Part shown: positions 1 through 8,816 of the stretch, in pieces | Position numbering within the stretch: the stretch's first letter is position 1 | How the letters are laid out: each line of letters opens with the position of its first letter | Assembly (NCBI RefSeq): GCF_021601625.1 | Contig: NZ_BQHR01000022.1 | Location: 1 to 64,000, forward strand | DNA length: 64,000 nucleotides | Source of the DNA: Pseudomonas paraglycinae | GTDB lineage: Bacteria > Pseudomonadota > Gammaproteobacteria > Pseudomonadales > Pseudomonadaceae | Reading direction: 5' to 3' | Position numbers and translations under genes: made by a program | Notes under the pieces: generated by a model | Databases searched by the model: none | What the model saw: only the letters and a program-made list of their open reading frames with translations | Told to the model about the DNA's origin: nothing

Positions 1-66
1 CAGGGCCCCGGCTGGGACGGCGGTCAGCAGGATAGCGAGCAGGGCTTTTTTCTTCTGGGTTTGCAT
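1..66 (-). CDS. N-terminus of an exported protein (partial)
   Basis: Only the first 22 codons are in the window; the gene runs off the left edge. The visible peptide MQTQKKKALLAILLTAVPAG has a Lys-rich n-region followed by a hydrophobic stretch and small residues, the pattern of a Sec signal peptide. The function cannot be told from this fragment. The gene reads leftward, away from the repeat-filled gap that follows. Confidence 0.55.
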   Translation of the reverse strand, partial: MQTQKKKALLAILLTAVPAGAL

Positions 67-827
67 GCTTGTGGGGCGGCAGGGGGACGGGGTTTGGGCA
101 GGTTTTGTCTTTATAAACTTGTTTGGGGGTCAGGAGGGTGACGGCTAACTGACGGCGCTGTCAGTTTCGGCTTTTGACTTGGCGGCCTTTGGGCCGGCCA
201 TGCTTTGGGTGTTCTTTGTAAATATCCGTTTCTTCGGGTGTTGCGGATGGCGGTTCCGCTCTTACAGCGGCTCACTTTTTCAAACGCCAAAAAGTAAGCA
301 AAAGGCTTGGCCCCTGCGTTCGGCGCCTCGCTGTGGCTCGGCGTTCCTTCGTTCCGGGATTCATCCGGGGGCATCGCCTACGGTTTGCTTCGCTGCACCT
401 CCTCTCGATGTGTTTGGCTCCGCCAAACGGCGCTACGCGCCCACCCCCGGATAAATCCCTCCACTCAGCCTTCCGATGGGGCCGGCACGTCAAAAGCCTT
501 ACTCGAGCTAACGCTCATTGTGTTGAGTGGTGGGAAGCGAGAGGCGAGAAGCGACTGCTTACTGCTTGATCGTTCCCACGCTCCGCGTGGGAATGCAGCC
601 AGGGACGCTCCGCGTTCCATTTTCGGATGTTTGGAAATGTGTGGGGTGTACCGTTTGTTGTTGCAGTGCTTTTGGGTTGGTTGGGGGAACTGATCCGTTA
701 GTCGACCCGTTCGTAAAAGCCACCGGTCGTACTCTTTTTGGGACTCTTTAAACTCCGCTCACGCAGGTATACTGCGCGCTTTCGCGGCTCGTCCACCGGG
801 CCGGTCTTTTTGCTTCGCGGAGCTTTC
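67..827. other. gene-free gap rich in Pseudomonas-type repeats
   Basis: About 760 bp with several overlapping open frames on both strands but none with protein-like composition (very rich in Arg, Ser, Pro and Cys). Two repeat-like blocks lie here, near 271-500 and 571-620. The block around 271-310 resembles, from memory, a dispersed Pseudomonas intergenic repeat. No convincing RNA gene was seen. Confidence 0.5.
571..620. repeat. dispersed hairpin repeat
   Basis: A perfect 9-bp inverted repeat with a 3-nt loop (TTCCCACGC / GCGTGGGAA, 573-593) is followed by a degenerate second copy (GGGACGCTCCGCGTTCC, to about 619). This double unit resembles a dispersed hairpin repeat of fluorescent pseudomonads whose translations often appear as spurious small ORFs. 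No gene function is implied. Confidence 0.6.
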
Positions 828-1055
828 ATGACTTCCCCAATCGACAACGCTGTGAGCGATGTCCCGGCAGAGCTGGCTGAGGCCGGCGATACCAAGCCGA
901 CCATTCCTGCGTTCAAGTTCCCGTTCAAGCCAGGTGAGCTGGCGGCTGCCAAAGCGGCGAAGCAGCCGCAGTTCAAGGGCAAAGACGGTGATCGTCACGC
1001 CAAGATTCCGGGTGTGGCGCCTTCGGGTACTCGCCGTTCGATGGGCAAGCGCTGA
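828..1055 (+). CDS. small hypothetical protein, 75 aa
   Basis: I do not recognise this family. The start at 828 is chosen because GGAG lies 5 nt upstream; the open frame continues further upstream without a better start. The protein is soluble, rich in Pro, Lys and Ala, with a basic C-terminus ending RRSMGKR and no membrane segment or Cys. Its composition suggests a largely disordered, possibly nucleic-acid-binding small protein, but that is inference. It stands alone, 147 nt before the chemoreceptor gene. Confidence 0.6.
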   Translation: MTSPIDNAVSDVPAELAEAGDTKPTIPAFKFPFKPGELAAAKAAKQPQFKGKDGDRHAKIPGVAPSGTRRSMGKR

Positions 1056-1202
1056 TTCCATCCCGCCTCGGCCGTCGCTGTGATTTTCGGTCACAGTGAT
1101 GGCTAATTGCTCAGTTCCTGAGCCAGATCAACGTTTAACCAGTGAGTGCGCTTAGAGTCAGCAGCCCTGCCGACTCTTTCCAATAAAACGAGCGCGCTTT
1201 TC

Positions 1203-2789
1203 ATGAAGATCAATCTCCCGGTGACCGGGCGCAATGTCGATGTTGCGCCGGATGCGAACATTCTCTCGACCACCGATCTGACCAGCGCGATCACCTACGC
1301 CAACGACGATTTCATCAGGATCAGCGGTTACAGCCGCGACGAGCTGCTGGGTGCGCCGCACAATTTGCTGCGTCATCCGGACATGCCGGCGCAGGCGTTT
1401 GCCCATATGTGGCAGACGCTCAAGCGCGGGCGGTCGTGGATGGGGCTGGTGAAGAATCGTTGCAAGAACGGTGATCACTACTGGGTCAGTGCCTATGTCA
1501 CGCCGGTCACGCAGAACGGTGCGGCGGTGGAGTATCAGTCGGTGCGTACACGGCCGGATGCGCGGCAGATGGCGGCGGCGGAGCGGGCGTATGCGCAGTT
1601 GCGCGAGGGGCGGGCGGTGCGTTGGCAGCGACTGCCGGCGCTGAGTTTGCGGGCGAAGATCGTGGCGTTGACCAGTTCGGTGCTGGTGGTGGTGCTGGGG
1701 ATTGAAGCCTGGCTGCGGCCGGAGTCCATGGGTATCGAAGCCGCTGCGCTGGTGGCCGGCAGTGGTGCGTGTGCGTTGGGCGTGGGTTGGTTGTTGCGGC
1801 CGCTGGAGCGTTTGACCGAGCGTGCGCGGCTGATTGCTGACAACCCTTTGAGTCAGGGCATTTATACCGGGCGGCGGGATCAGTTCGGGCAGATCGAGTT
1901 TGCGTTGCAGATGCTCGAAGCCCAGGTCGGTGCGGTGGTGGGGCGGATCGGTGATGCCTCGCAGCGACTGGCCGGGCATGCGGCGCAGCTTGTGGATCAT
2001 TTGCACAGCAGTCATACCAGTACGTTGGCGCAGCAGGCGGAAACCGATCAGGTGGCGGCGGCGATTCATCAGATGGCGGCCAGTGTGGCCGAGGTCGCCA
2101 GCCATGCGCAGCAGGCGTCGGTGGCGGCGGATATGGCCGGGACGGAAACCCGTGAGGGGCATTTGCTGGTCGGCGAGAGTCGCAGTGCGGTGTTGCGGCT
2201 GGCCGAGGAGTTGGGGCGGGCGACCGAGGTGATTCATCAACTCGAAGGCTACAGCAGCGAAATTTCCGGGGTGCTGGAGGTGATTCGTAGCATCGCCGAG
2301 CAGACCAATCTGCTGGCGCTCAACGCGGCGATCGAAGCGGCCCGGGCCGGGGATGCCGGGCGCGGGTTTGCGGTGGTGGCCGATGAGGTGCGGGGTCTGG
2401 CTCAGCGCACTCAGCAGTCGACCAACGAGATTCAAAGGATGATCAGCACCCTGCAAAACGGCGCGCGGGATGCGGTGCTGGTGATGCAGCAGAGCAGCGA
2501 GCATGTGGATAACAGCGTCGAACAGGCGCAGCGTGCGGCCCGGGCACTGGACGGGATCAGCGGGCGGGTCGAGCAGATCACCGAGATGAGTCTGCAGATT
2601 GCGGCAGCGGTCGAAGAACAGAGCGCGGTGAGCGAGGACATCAACCGCAACATCGTCAGTATTCGCACGGCGTGCGAGCTGACGGTGGATGAGGGGCGCC
2701 AGAGCCAGCTCAACTCACAGGATGTGGCGGGGCTGGCGGGGGATTTGCGTTCGCTGGCGCGGGAGTTCTGGCGGCGGCAGGGCGCTTAG
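1203..2789 (+). CDS. PAS-containing methyl-accepting chemotaxis protein, Aer type
   Basis: A 528-aa chemoreceptor that would sense an intracellular cue (redox/oxygen in the Aer family) and signal to CheA/CheW. An N-terminal PAS domain (about residues 20-120) contains the Aer-like NLLRHPDMP motif. Two adjacent membrane helices follow (about 152-170 and 177-198) with almost no periplasmic loop. A HAMP-like linker leads into a cytoplasmic signalling hairpin whose tip (EQTNLLALNAAIEAARAGDA) is near residue 365. There is no CheR-binding pentapeptide at the C-terminus. The start at 1203 matches Aer homologues, though its ribosome site is weak and an in-frame GTG at 1146 is possible. The stop codon overlaps that of the convergent downstream gene. 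Confidence 0.88.
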   Translation: MKINLPVTGRNVDVAPDANILSTTDLTSAITYANDDFIRISGYSRDELLGAPHNLLRHPDMPAQAFAHMWQTLKRGRSWMGLVKNRCKNGDHYWVSAYVTPVTQNGAAVEYQSVRTRPDARQMAAAERAYAQLREGRAVRWQRLPALSLRAKIVALTSSVLVVVLGIEAWLRPESMGIEAAALVAGSGACALGVGWLLRPLERLTERARLIADNPLSQGIYTGRRDQFGQIEFALQMLEAQVGAVVGRIGDASQRLAGHAAQLVDHLHSSHTSTLAQQAETDQVAAAIHQMAASVAEVASHAQQASVAADMAGTETREGHLLVGESRSAVLRLAEELGRATEVIHQLEGYSSEISGVLEVIRSIAEQTNLLALNAAIEAARAGDAGRGFAVVADEVRGLAQRTQQSTNEIQRMISTLQNGARDAVLVMQQSSEHVDNSVEQAQRAARALDGISGRVEQITEMSLQIAAAVEEQSAVSEDINRNIVSIRTACELTVDEGRQSQLNSQDVAGLAGDLRSLAREFWRRQGA

Positions 2790-3535
2790 GCCGCGCGCAG
2801 TGAAATAAACGCGTAGGTCTGTGGCGGCTCGGACACCACTTGTGCCCCGGCCGCCCGTACTTGCCCGGCGATGTCGTCGCCGGAGACATGGAACAGCCAT
2901 TCGCTGGAAGCTTCGCTCAATGGCTGCGCCGTGACCTGATCGATCACCGAGGCAAACGCGCCCATGTCCGGCAAGTAAGCGGTAAAGCCGTCGCCCTTGA
3001 GCGCTGTGGTGCGGATGCCGAGCAAGCCGCAGATCGCATCCTTGATCCGGATGTCGTCGCGATCCGCCTGACGGGAGCGCTGGATCAGCGTCACCAGTTC
3101 CTGATCCACCAGTTCACCCCCGACGATCAGTTGCGGCCCTTGCTCCCAGGACTCCGGCGGACAGTCCTTGGCGGCAGGGTTGAGCGGGATGTGCGGATTG
3201 ATTTCGGCGGGATAGATGCGGCACACCAACGGTCGGCGCTCGTAGATGCGGCACAGCTTGTCTTCGTCAAGATTCCGGCATGGGCCAACGTTGTAGGCCG
3301 CGAAAGTGATCGCCACATGGGCGTCGGACATTCCGCTGCGCACCACCGCCGAACGCCGTTGCGCATGTTCGCGCTGCTGTTCCGGCAGGCCCAGGCCGTT
3401 GGCAAGAAACGCCTCCACCAGCACGATCACCTGACCGCCGTCGGCCGCCCACATGCGAGCTTCGGCCAAGGTCAGGGGCACGTGGTGATCGGTGCAGCAT
3501 TTGCCGCAGCCTACGCAGGAAAAGGTCGTATTCAT
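2786..3535 (-). CDS. YkgJ-type cysteine-cluster (zinc/iron-chelating domain) protein
   Basis: A 249-aa protein with the N-terminal signature CVGCGKCC (about residues 6-13), later Cys residues in CRNLDEDKLC, and VCRIYPAEI. This is the CxxCxxCC pattern of the YkgJ / putative zinc- or iron-chelating family, whose role is unclear; a bound metal or Fe-S cluster is plausible. The start MNTTFSC is preferred over one six codons upstream because it places the Cys motif at the usual distance. The C-terminal third is not recognised. It converges on the chemoreceptor gene with a 4-bp stop overlap. Confidence 0.75.
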   Translation of the reverse strand: MNTTFSCVGCGKCCTDHHVPLTLAEARMWAADGGQVIVLVEAFLANGLGLPEQQREHAQRRSAVVRSGMSDAHVAITFAAYNVGPCRNLDEDKLCRIYERRPLVCRIYPAEINPHIPLNPAAKDCPPESWEQGPQLIVGGELVDQELVTLIQRSRQADRDDIRIKDAICGLLGIRTTALKGDGFTAYLPDMGAFASVIDQVTAQPLSEASSEWLFHVSGDDIAGQVRAAGAQVVSEPPQTYAFISLRAA

Positions 3536-3622
3536 TGAGCGGGCAATCTTCAATCAGGGTGTGAATCGGCGACGTAAAGCCGCCGTACAGGACCGGAGTG
3601 AAGCAAGTTGTGCGCCATTCGC

Positions 3623-3940
3623 TCAGGGTTTGGCGGTCGGGCGGATCGAGTCCCATTCGGTGACGAACGCGGTTTTCGACTTTTTGTTGTACAGGCACAG
3701 CTCCGTGCCTTGCTGGCCCTTCATGTGTTTTTGCGGGTACTGGCCTTGCAGCAACAGCGCCGTGTAGCCGACACGGTCATCGAATTGCGCGGCGTTGCCG
3801 ACCGGTTTGGCGTTTTTCAGGCCGCTGGCCTTGGTGCAGCTGGCGAGCACGGTTTTGTCGTAGGCCGCCCAGGCATCGGGGCTGGAGGCGTGGGCCAACG
3901 GGGCAATGAGGCAAAGCACGGAGAGGGCGAGGCGTTTCAT
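3623..3940 (-). CDS. small exported protein of unknown function
   Basis: A 105-aa protein with a clear signal peptide (MKRLALSVLCLIAPLAHA, cut before SSP). The mature part is about 87 aa with two Cys (CTKASG and LCLYNK) that could form a periplasmic disulfide. The family is not recognised. It lies between the Cys-cluster gene and a GNAT gene on the same strand, with gaps of 62-87 nt, so co-transcription is possible. Confidence 0.7.
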   Translation of the reverse strand: MKRLALSVLCLIAPLAHASSPDAWAAYDKTVLASCTKASGLKNAKPVGNAAQFDDRVGYTALLLQGQYPQKHMKGQQGTELCLYNKKSKTAFVTEWDSIRPTAKP

Positions 3941-4002
3941 GGTTCGGGCATCCTTGGAGGTTTGATCGCCAAGGTTGGAACATGCCGCAGGATTTTAGTT
4001 TG

Positions 4003-4485
4003 TCAGTCCGGCACCATTTCCCGGCGAACCACATACATTCCAGACATTTCGTACAAGCGCTGCGCTCGCCGGTTGTCTTCCAGCACCTTCAGGTCGACAA
4101 ATCCTTCGCGTCGATCCTGAAACGCCTTGAATGCATGAAGCAGCAAAGCCCGACCCAATCCACGTCCTTGGGCGCGAGGATGCACCACCAGGTTCTTGAT
4201 GTAGGAACTGGTCCAGCATTGCGCCACGCCGATGACGCCGTCGGCATCGCTGGCGATGAAACACAGTGCCGGATCGTATTCCGGATCGTTCTCGAACTGC
4301 TTTTGCCACACGTCCAGCGCCGGCACCCGGCCACCGCCTTCGCGGTAGCCGATCTGCATCAGTTCATGCACGGCGGATGCGTGTTCGGCGCTGTAGGTCG
4401 TGAGTTCGATGCCGTTCGGCCATTCGATGGCGGGCACATCCTGGCTCAGGTCGCGCCGCATCAGGAAGCAGAACGTCTCGCTCAA
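4003..4485 (-). CDS. GNAT family N-acetyltransferase
   Basis: A 160-aa single-domain acetyltransferase. The acetyl-CoA motif A is visible as LVVHPRAQGRGLGRALLLHA (about residues 95-115), followed by the typical C-terminal DLKVLEDNRRAQRLYEMSGM (motif B). The substrate cannot be told. It starts 3 nt after the stop of cheV, so the two are almost certainly co-transcribed. A role in chemotaxis is not implied by sequence. Confidence 0.85.
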   Translation of the reverse strand: MSETFCFLMRRDLSQDVPAIEWPNGIELTTYSAEHASAVHELMQIGYREGGGRVPALDVWQKQFENDPEYDPALCFIASDADGVIGVAQCWTSSYIKNLVVHPRAQGRGLGRALLLHAFKAFQDRREGFVDLKVLEDNRRAQRLYEMSGMYVVRREMVPD

Positions 4486-4488
4486 GAC

Positions 4489-5391
4489 TCAGTGACCCTG
4501 AGCAGCGACATGCTTGGCCGCTTCGATCAGGCAGTGGGTCAGCTCTGGTGAGGAGAACTTGGTCAGCACGCCGTTGGCGCCGGCGAGGCGGGCCTTTTCG
4601 CTGTTCATCGCGCTGTCCAGCGAGGTGTGCAGCAACACGTAGAGGTGGGCGAAGTCCGGGGTTTCGCGCAGGGTACGAGTGAAGGCGTAGCCGTCCATCT
4701 CGGACATTTCGATGTCGGAGACGATCAGGTTGATCTGCTGCGCCGTGCCTTGCAGGTCCAGCAGGCAGTCGATGGCTTCCTTGGCGCTGCGCGCAGTGTG
4801 GCATTGCAGGCCGAGGTTGCGCAGGGTGTGCACCGATTGCTGCAGCGCCACCTGACTGTCGTCGACCACCAGAATCCGCGCGTTGCCCAGCACTTCGGCG
4901 TCTTCCATGCTCAGCTCGGTCGGGGCCATTTCGATCTGCGCCGGGGCGATGCCGTGGATGACTTTTTCGATGTCCAGCACCTGCACCAGCGTGCCGTCCA
5001 CCGAGGTTACGCCGGTGATGTAGGCGCGTGAACCGCCGGAACCGAACGGCGGAGGTTTGATGTCGGTGGTCAGGCAATGCACGATCTTGCTCACTGCCTG
5101 CACGTGCAGGCCCTGTTTCGAACGGCTGACGTCGGTGACGATCAGGCAGCCGCCGTTCGGGTCTTCCAGCGGCCGCTCGCCGATGGCGCGGCTCAGGTCG
5201 ATCACCGACAGTGAAGCGCCGCGCAGGGTGGCGATGCCTTTGACGTGCGGGTGCGACTCCGGCAGCTTGGTCAGCGGCGGGCAGGGGATGATTTCACTGA
5301 CCTTCAGCAGGTTGATCGCCATCAGCTTGCCGCTGCGCAAGGTAAACAGCAGAAGCGAAAGTGAATCTGCGCGGGCTTTGTTGGAAGACAT
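4489..5391 (-). CDS. cheV: chemotaxis coupling protein CheV
   Basis: A 300-aa protein with an N-terminal CheW-like domain (about 10-160, LLFTLRSGKLMAINLLKVSE) that couples receptors to CheA, and a C-terminal response-regulator receiver (about 170-295, ILVVDDSQVALQQ with the phospho-Asp in LIVSDIEMSEMDGYAF). CheV is thought to tune receptor arrays by being phosphorylated by CheA. It is the first gene of a leftward run with the GNAT gene. Pseudomonads carry several cheV paralogues, so the exact orthologue is uncertain. Confidence 0.92.
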   Translation of the reverse strand: MSSNKARADSLSLLLFTLRSGKLMAINLLKVSEIIPCPPLTKLPESHPHVKGIATLRGASLSVIDLSRAIGERPLEDPNGGCLIVTDVSRSKQGLHVQAVSKIVHCLTTDIKPPPFGSGGSRAYITGVTSVDGTLVQVLDIEKVIHGIAPAQIEMAPTELSMEDAEVLGNARILVVDDSQVALQQSVHTLRNLGLQCHTARSAKEAIDCLLDLQGTAQQINLIVSDIEMSEMDGYAFTRTLRETPDFAHLYVLLHTSLDSAMNSEKARLAGANGVLTKFSSPELTHCLIEAAKHVAAQGH

Positions 5392-5515
5392 AAAAACCTT
5401 CTGTGGAAAAAGGTGATGGGCGAGAGTGGAAATCGCCAGAAACTATTGATGCCGGGTTATCGGCGTCAAAAGGTTGGGCTTTAGGTTAGTTGTCGGGTGG
5501 CTTTGAGATCCAGAG

Positions 5516-5551
5516 CCCCTCACCCCAGCCCTCTCCCGGAGGGAGAGGGGG
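5516..5551. repeat. REP-like hairpin CCCTCTCCC/GGGAGAGGG, copy 1
   Basis: CCCTCTCCC and GGGAGAGGG form a stem with a short loop, preceded by CCCCTCACCCCAG. The same unit recurs in opposite orientation at 5658-5691, the paired arrangement typical of Pseudomonas REP elements. Confidence 0.7.
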
Positions 5552-5657
5552 CCGACCGAGGTGTCTGGCGTTGTACATCGACCTGAATGACCGAGTCGAT
5601 CTGGATTCAGTAAAGATCGTTCACGTCGGCGGATTTCTGCAATATCCCCCAATCAGT

Positions 5658-5691
5658 CCCCTCTCCCTCAGGGAGAGGGCTAGGGTGAGGG
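5658..5691. repeat. REP-like hairpin, inverted copy 2
   Basis: The same CCCTCTCCC-loop-GGGAGAGGG stem followed by CTAGGGTGAGGG, the inverted form of copy 1 about 107 bp away. It sits directly downstream of the fhpR stop and may also act in transcript 3'-end stability. Confidence 0.7.
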
Positions 5692-5698
5692 TGTGCTT

Positions 5699-7255
5699 TT
5701 AGCCTTTCATCCCCAACCGCTTGGCCATCCGCGCCAGATTCGCCCGGTCCAGCCCCAGTTCACGCGCGGCACTGGCCCAGTTGTCCTGATTGCGCTCAAG
5801 CGCCGCGCTGATCAACTGCCGCTGATACTGCTCGGTGGCGGTGCGCAGGTCACCGCTGATCAATGGCAGGGCGGCAGTCGCTTCGGACGGCACCGACGAG
5901 TTATCCACAACCTCGCGCGGCAGATCGAGGTCCATCGCGCTCAGGCTGAGAATCTTCGGTCGCACCTTGCAGTTGCCCAGCGCCTTCAGCGCGCTGCGTC
6001 CGATCAAGTGCTCCAGTTCCCGCACGTTGCCCGGCCAGGTGTAAGCCAGCAGCGCCTCCTGGGCGTCGCTGTTCAGGCGCAGGCTGTTGAGGCCCATGCG
6101 CGAGCGGTTCTGTTCCAGGAAATAACCGCTGAGCAACAACACATCGCGGCCCCGGTCACGCAGCGCCGGCACCCGCAACGGGTAGACGCTGAGGCGATGG
6201 TAGAAGTCGGCGCGGTAGCGGCCGCTGCGCACTTCTTCAGCCAGGTCGCGGTTGGTCGCGGCGATCAGGCGCACATCGACCTGGTGTTCCTTGTCCGAAC
6301 CCAGACGTTGTAACTGGCCGCTCTGCAAAACCCGCAACAGCTTGGCCTGGACGGTCAGCGACAACTCGCCGACTTCATCCAGAAACAGTGTGCCGCCGTT
6401 GGCCAGTTCGAACTTGCCGCGCCGGTCGCTGGTGGCGCCGGTGAAGGCGCCGCGCACGTGGCCGAACAGTTCGCTTTCCACCAAGGTGTCCGGCAGCGCC
6501 GCGCAGTTGAGGCTGATGATCGGTTTGTCGGCGCGCTTGGAGGCTGCGTGAATGGCCTGGGCCACCAGTTCCTTGCCGACCCCGGTTTCCCCAGTGATCA
6601 GCACGGTCAGGTCGCTGCCGCCGACCAGATTGATTTCTTCCACCAGCCGTTTGTGGGCCTTGCTCTGGCCGATCATTTCACGGTTTTGCTGACCGCTGGC
6701 CTGACGATAAACCTCGGCGCGCTGGTGTTCGTCTTCAGCGCGAATTGCCAGACGCTCGATGCGTTCAGCGGCATTCACAGTGGCCGATGCGAGGCTGGCG
6801 AAGGCTTGCAGGGCGTCGAGCTCGATCGGTTCGAAACGCTCGGGATCGAGGGCGTCGAGAGTAATCAGGCCCCAAAGCTTTTCATCGACGAACAACGGAC
6901 AGCCGAGGCAGTCGTGAACTTCAAGATGATCGTCGAGGCCGTCGACCAGTCCGTCGTAAGGATCGGGCAAGTCGCTGTCGGCGGCGAAACGCGTTGGCCC
7001 TTCGCCGGCCAGCAGCACTTCGAAGCGCGGGTGTTCGCTGACCTTGAAGCGTCGACCAAGAGTGTCGGTGCTCAAGCCATCCACCGCCAGCGGCACCAGC
7101 CATTCACCGTCAAGGCGCAACAGTGCGGCGGCATCGCAGGGCAGCAGGGCGCGCATGGCTTCGAGCAGGCGTCGATAGCGCTCGCCTTCGGGCAGTTCGC
7201 GGGACAGGTCGGAGACCAGTGGGAGCAGGGCGGTGAGCAATGATTTGGCGGACAT
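5699..7255 (-). CDS. fhpR: NO-responsive sigma54 activator FhpR (NorR family)
   Basis: A 518-aa NorR-type regulator that senses nitric oxide through a non-haem iron in its N-terminal GAF domain (about 20-165). The AAA+ domain (about 190-420) has Walker A GETGVGKE, the sigma54-contact loop GAFTGA, Walker B TLFLDEVG and the arginine-finger region. A Fis-type HTH ends the protein (SAARELGLDRANLARMAKRLG, about 495-515). The gene is divergent from flavohaemoglobin fhp, the known FhpR target in pseudomonads; three GT-N7-AC sites lie between them. Confidence 0.93.
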   Translation of the reverse strand: MSAKSLLTALLPLVSDLSRELPEGERYRRLLEAMRALLPCDAAALLRLDGEWLVPLAVDGLSTDTLGRRFKVSEHPRFEVLLAGEGPTRFAADSDLPDPYDGLVDGLDDHLEVHDCLGCPLFVDEKLWGLITLDALDPERFEPIELDALQAFASLASATVNAAERIERLAIRAEDEHQRAEVYRQASGQQNREMIGQSKAHKRLVEEINLVGGSDLTVLITGETGVGKELVAQAIHAASKRADKPIISLNCAALPDTLVESELFGHVRGAFTGATSDRRGKFELANGGTLFLDEVGELSLTVQAKLLRVLQSGQLQRLGSDKEHQVDVRLIAATNRDLAEEVRSGRYRADFYHRLSVYPLRVPALRDRGRDVLLLSGYFLEQNRSRMGLNSLRLNSDAQEALLAYTWPGNVRELEHLIGRSALKALGNCKVRPKILSLSAMDLDLPREVVDNSSVPSEATAALPLISGDLRTATEQYQRQLISAALERNQDNWASAARELGLDRANLARMAKRLGMKG

Positions 7256-7264
7256 AAGCTTGTA

Positions 7265-7320
7265 GTCAAAGAGACACGTTGTAGTCGAAGCGACTATAGA
7301 GGCACTTGTGTCGATCTGAC
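7265..7320 (+). promoter_or_regulatory. three FhpR/NorR operator sites
   Basis: Three copies of the NorR-type half-site pair GT-N7-AC: 7265-7275 (GTCAAAGAGAC), 7284-7294 (GTCGAAGCGAC, inside a perfect TAGTCG-AAG-CGACTA palindrome) and 7310-7320 (GTCGATCTGAC). Each is flanked by TA. Three upstream enhancer sites are known for E. coli NorR at norVW, so this is probably the activator array for fhp. Confidence 0.8.
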
Positions 7321-7361
7321 TACATAATTTTCAAGCTATTGATTTGTATAGAAAAAATAGT

Positions 7362-7377
7362 TGGCACGAATACTGGA
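7362..7377 (+). promoter_or_regulatory. probable sigma54 promoter of fhp
   Basis: TGGCACG-N4-CTGGA resembles the -24/-12 consensus TGGCACG-N4-TTGCA, with a perfect -24 element but GG instead of GC at -12. It lies about 40 bp downstream of the last FhpR site and about 40 bp before the fhp start, a suitable position. Confidence 0.6.
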
Positions 7378-7418
7378 ATGGATAAGGCACTTTTAGAGAA
7401 AGCTCAGGAGTCACCCTT

Positions 7419-8600
7419 ATGCTTAGCGTCCAGGATCGTGCCATCGTCAAATCCACTGTGCCTCTGCTGGAAAGCGGCGGCGAAGCGCTGATCACCCATT
7501 TCTACCGCATGATGCTCTCCGAGTACCCGGAAGTCCGCCCGCTGTTCAACCAGGCCCACCAGGCCAGCGGTGACCAGCCCCGCGCCCTGGCCAACGGCGT
7601 GTTGATGTACGCCCGCCACATCGATCAACTCGACCAGTTGGGCGATCTGGTGGCAAAGATCATCAACAAGCACGTGGCCCTGCAGATCCTGCCGGAACAC
7701 TACCCGATCGTCGGCACCTGCCTGTTGCGCGCCATCTCCGAAGTACTCGGCGAAGAAATCGCCACGCCGGAAGTGATGAACGCCTGGGGCGCAGCCTACG
7801 GTCAGTTGGCCGAGATCCTGATCGGCGCCGAAACCGCCATTTATGACCAGAAAGAGCAAGCCGTCGGCGGCTGGCGCGGGGCGCGGGAGTTCATCGTCGC
7901 GGCCAAGGTCGAGGAGAGCGCGGAAATCATTTCGTTCTACTTCGAGCCTGCGGACAAGGGCCCGATTCTCGCAGCCGAGCCAGGCCAGTACATCGGCATG
8001 AAGCTGATCCTCGACGGCGAAGAAATCCGCCGCAATTACTCGCTGTCGGCACTGGCCAACAAAGGTCAGTACCGCATCAGCGTCAAACGCGAACCGGGCG
8101 GCCGTGCCTCCAATTACCTGCACGATCAACTGCATGTCGGCGCCAGCATCCAGCTGTTCCCGCCATCGGGGGAGTTCACCCTGACGGCCAGCGACAAACC
8201 GTTGGTGCTGATCAGCGGCGGCGTCGGCATCACTCCGACTTTGGCGATGCTGGAAGCGGCGCTGGAAACCGAGCGTCCGGTGTACTTCATCCACAGTGCG
8301 CGCAACGGCAGCGTGCACGCGTTCCGTGACTGGATCGACGGGCTGGCCGCGCGTCATCCGCAGCTCAAGCGCTTCTATTGCTACGCCGAAGATGATGGTG
8401 TGAGCCCGGCGGCGGACAAGGTCGGGTTGTTGAGCGAGGAGCAACTGGGCGAGTGGCTGCCGGCGGAGCGTGATGTGGACGCTTACTTCCTCGGGCCGAA
8501 AGGCTTCATGGGGGCGATCAAGCGTCACCTGAAGGCGCTGGGTGTGCCTGAGAAGCAGAGCCGGTATGAGTTCTTCGGGCCGGCTGCTGCTCTGGAATAA
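7419..8600 (+). CDS. fhp: flavohaemoglobin, nitric oxide dioxygenase
   Basis: A 393-aa enzyme that turns NO and O2 into nitrate using NAD(P)H, in the cytoplasm. The globin domain (1-~140) keeps Tyr29, Gln53 and the proximal haem ligand His85 (NKHVAL). The FAD domain (about 150-260) has RNYSLSA, and the NAD domain (about 265-393) has ISGGVGITPTLAML and ends YEFFGP. The start follows CAGGAG. It is divergent from fhpR and preceded by three operator sites and a sigma54-like promoter, so expression should be NO-induced. Confidence 0.95.
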   Translation: MLSVQDRAIVKSTVPLLESGGEALITHFYRMMLSEYPEVRPLFNQAHQASGDQPRALANGVLMYARHIDQLDQLGDLVAKIINKHVALQILPEHYPIVGTCLLRAISEVLGEEIATPEVMNAWGAAYGQLAEILIGAETAIYDQKEQAVGGWRGAREFIVAAKVEESAEIISFYFEPADKGPILAAEPGQYIGMKLILDGEEIRRNYSLSALANKGQYRISVKREPGGRASNYLHDQLHVGASIQLFPPSGEFTLTASDKPLVLISGGVGITPTLAMLEAALETERPVYFIHSARNGSVHAFRDWIDGLAARHPQLKRFYCYAEDDGVSPAADKVGLLSEEQLGEWLPAERDVDAYFLGPKGFMGAIKRHLKALGVPEKQSRYEFFGPAAALE

Positions 8601-8620
8601 TCCAGGACCGAGTCGCCTCT

Positions 8621-8691
8621 ATCGCGGGCAAGCCCGCTCCCACAGGATTTGAGTTCGACACGGCCCTTGTGGGAGCTGGCTTGCCAGCGAT
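8621..8691. repeat. Pseudomonas REP pair
   Basis: Two inverted copies of the common unit (ATCGCGGGCAAGCCCGCTCC and its mirror GGGAGCTGGCTTGCCAGCGAT) are separated by a short spacer. This is the typical REP doublet of fluorescent pseudomonads, located just after fhp. Confidence 0.85.
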
Positions 8692-8816
8692 TGGCCGTTA
8701 CACGGCCCTGATTCTTAAATTCTGTTTAAAGGTTAATCGTTTCTTAACCGGTTTATCGTTTATTCCCCGATGCTGATGATAGGCGCTCGTTCGTTTACAT
8801 GATCAGGATCGCCCCC

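Larger units (their letters stand above)
5392..5698. other. intergenic region with two REP-like hairpins
   Basis: About 307 bp between cheV and the end of fhpR. Apart from two G/C-rich hairpin repeats listed separately, it should hold the cheV promoter, which I could not place with confidence. Confidence 0.5.

Noticed and set aside
307-693. Several small frames in the first 800 bases
   Set aside because: They follow dispersed repeats and overlap each other on both strands; no ribosome sites or conserved features.
1158-2504. 448-codon frame antisense to the chemoreceptor gene
   Set aside because: Shadow of a high-GC gene; composition rich in His, Arg and Pro, no domain, whereas the plus-strand protein is a clear chemoreceptor.
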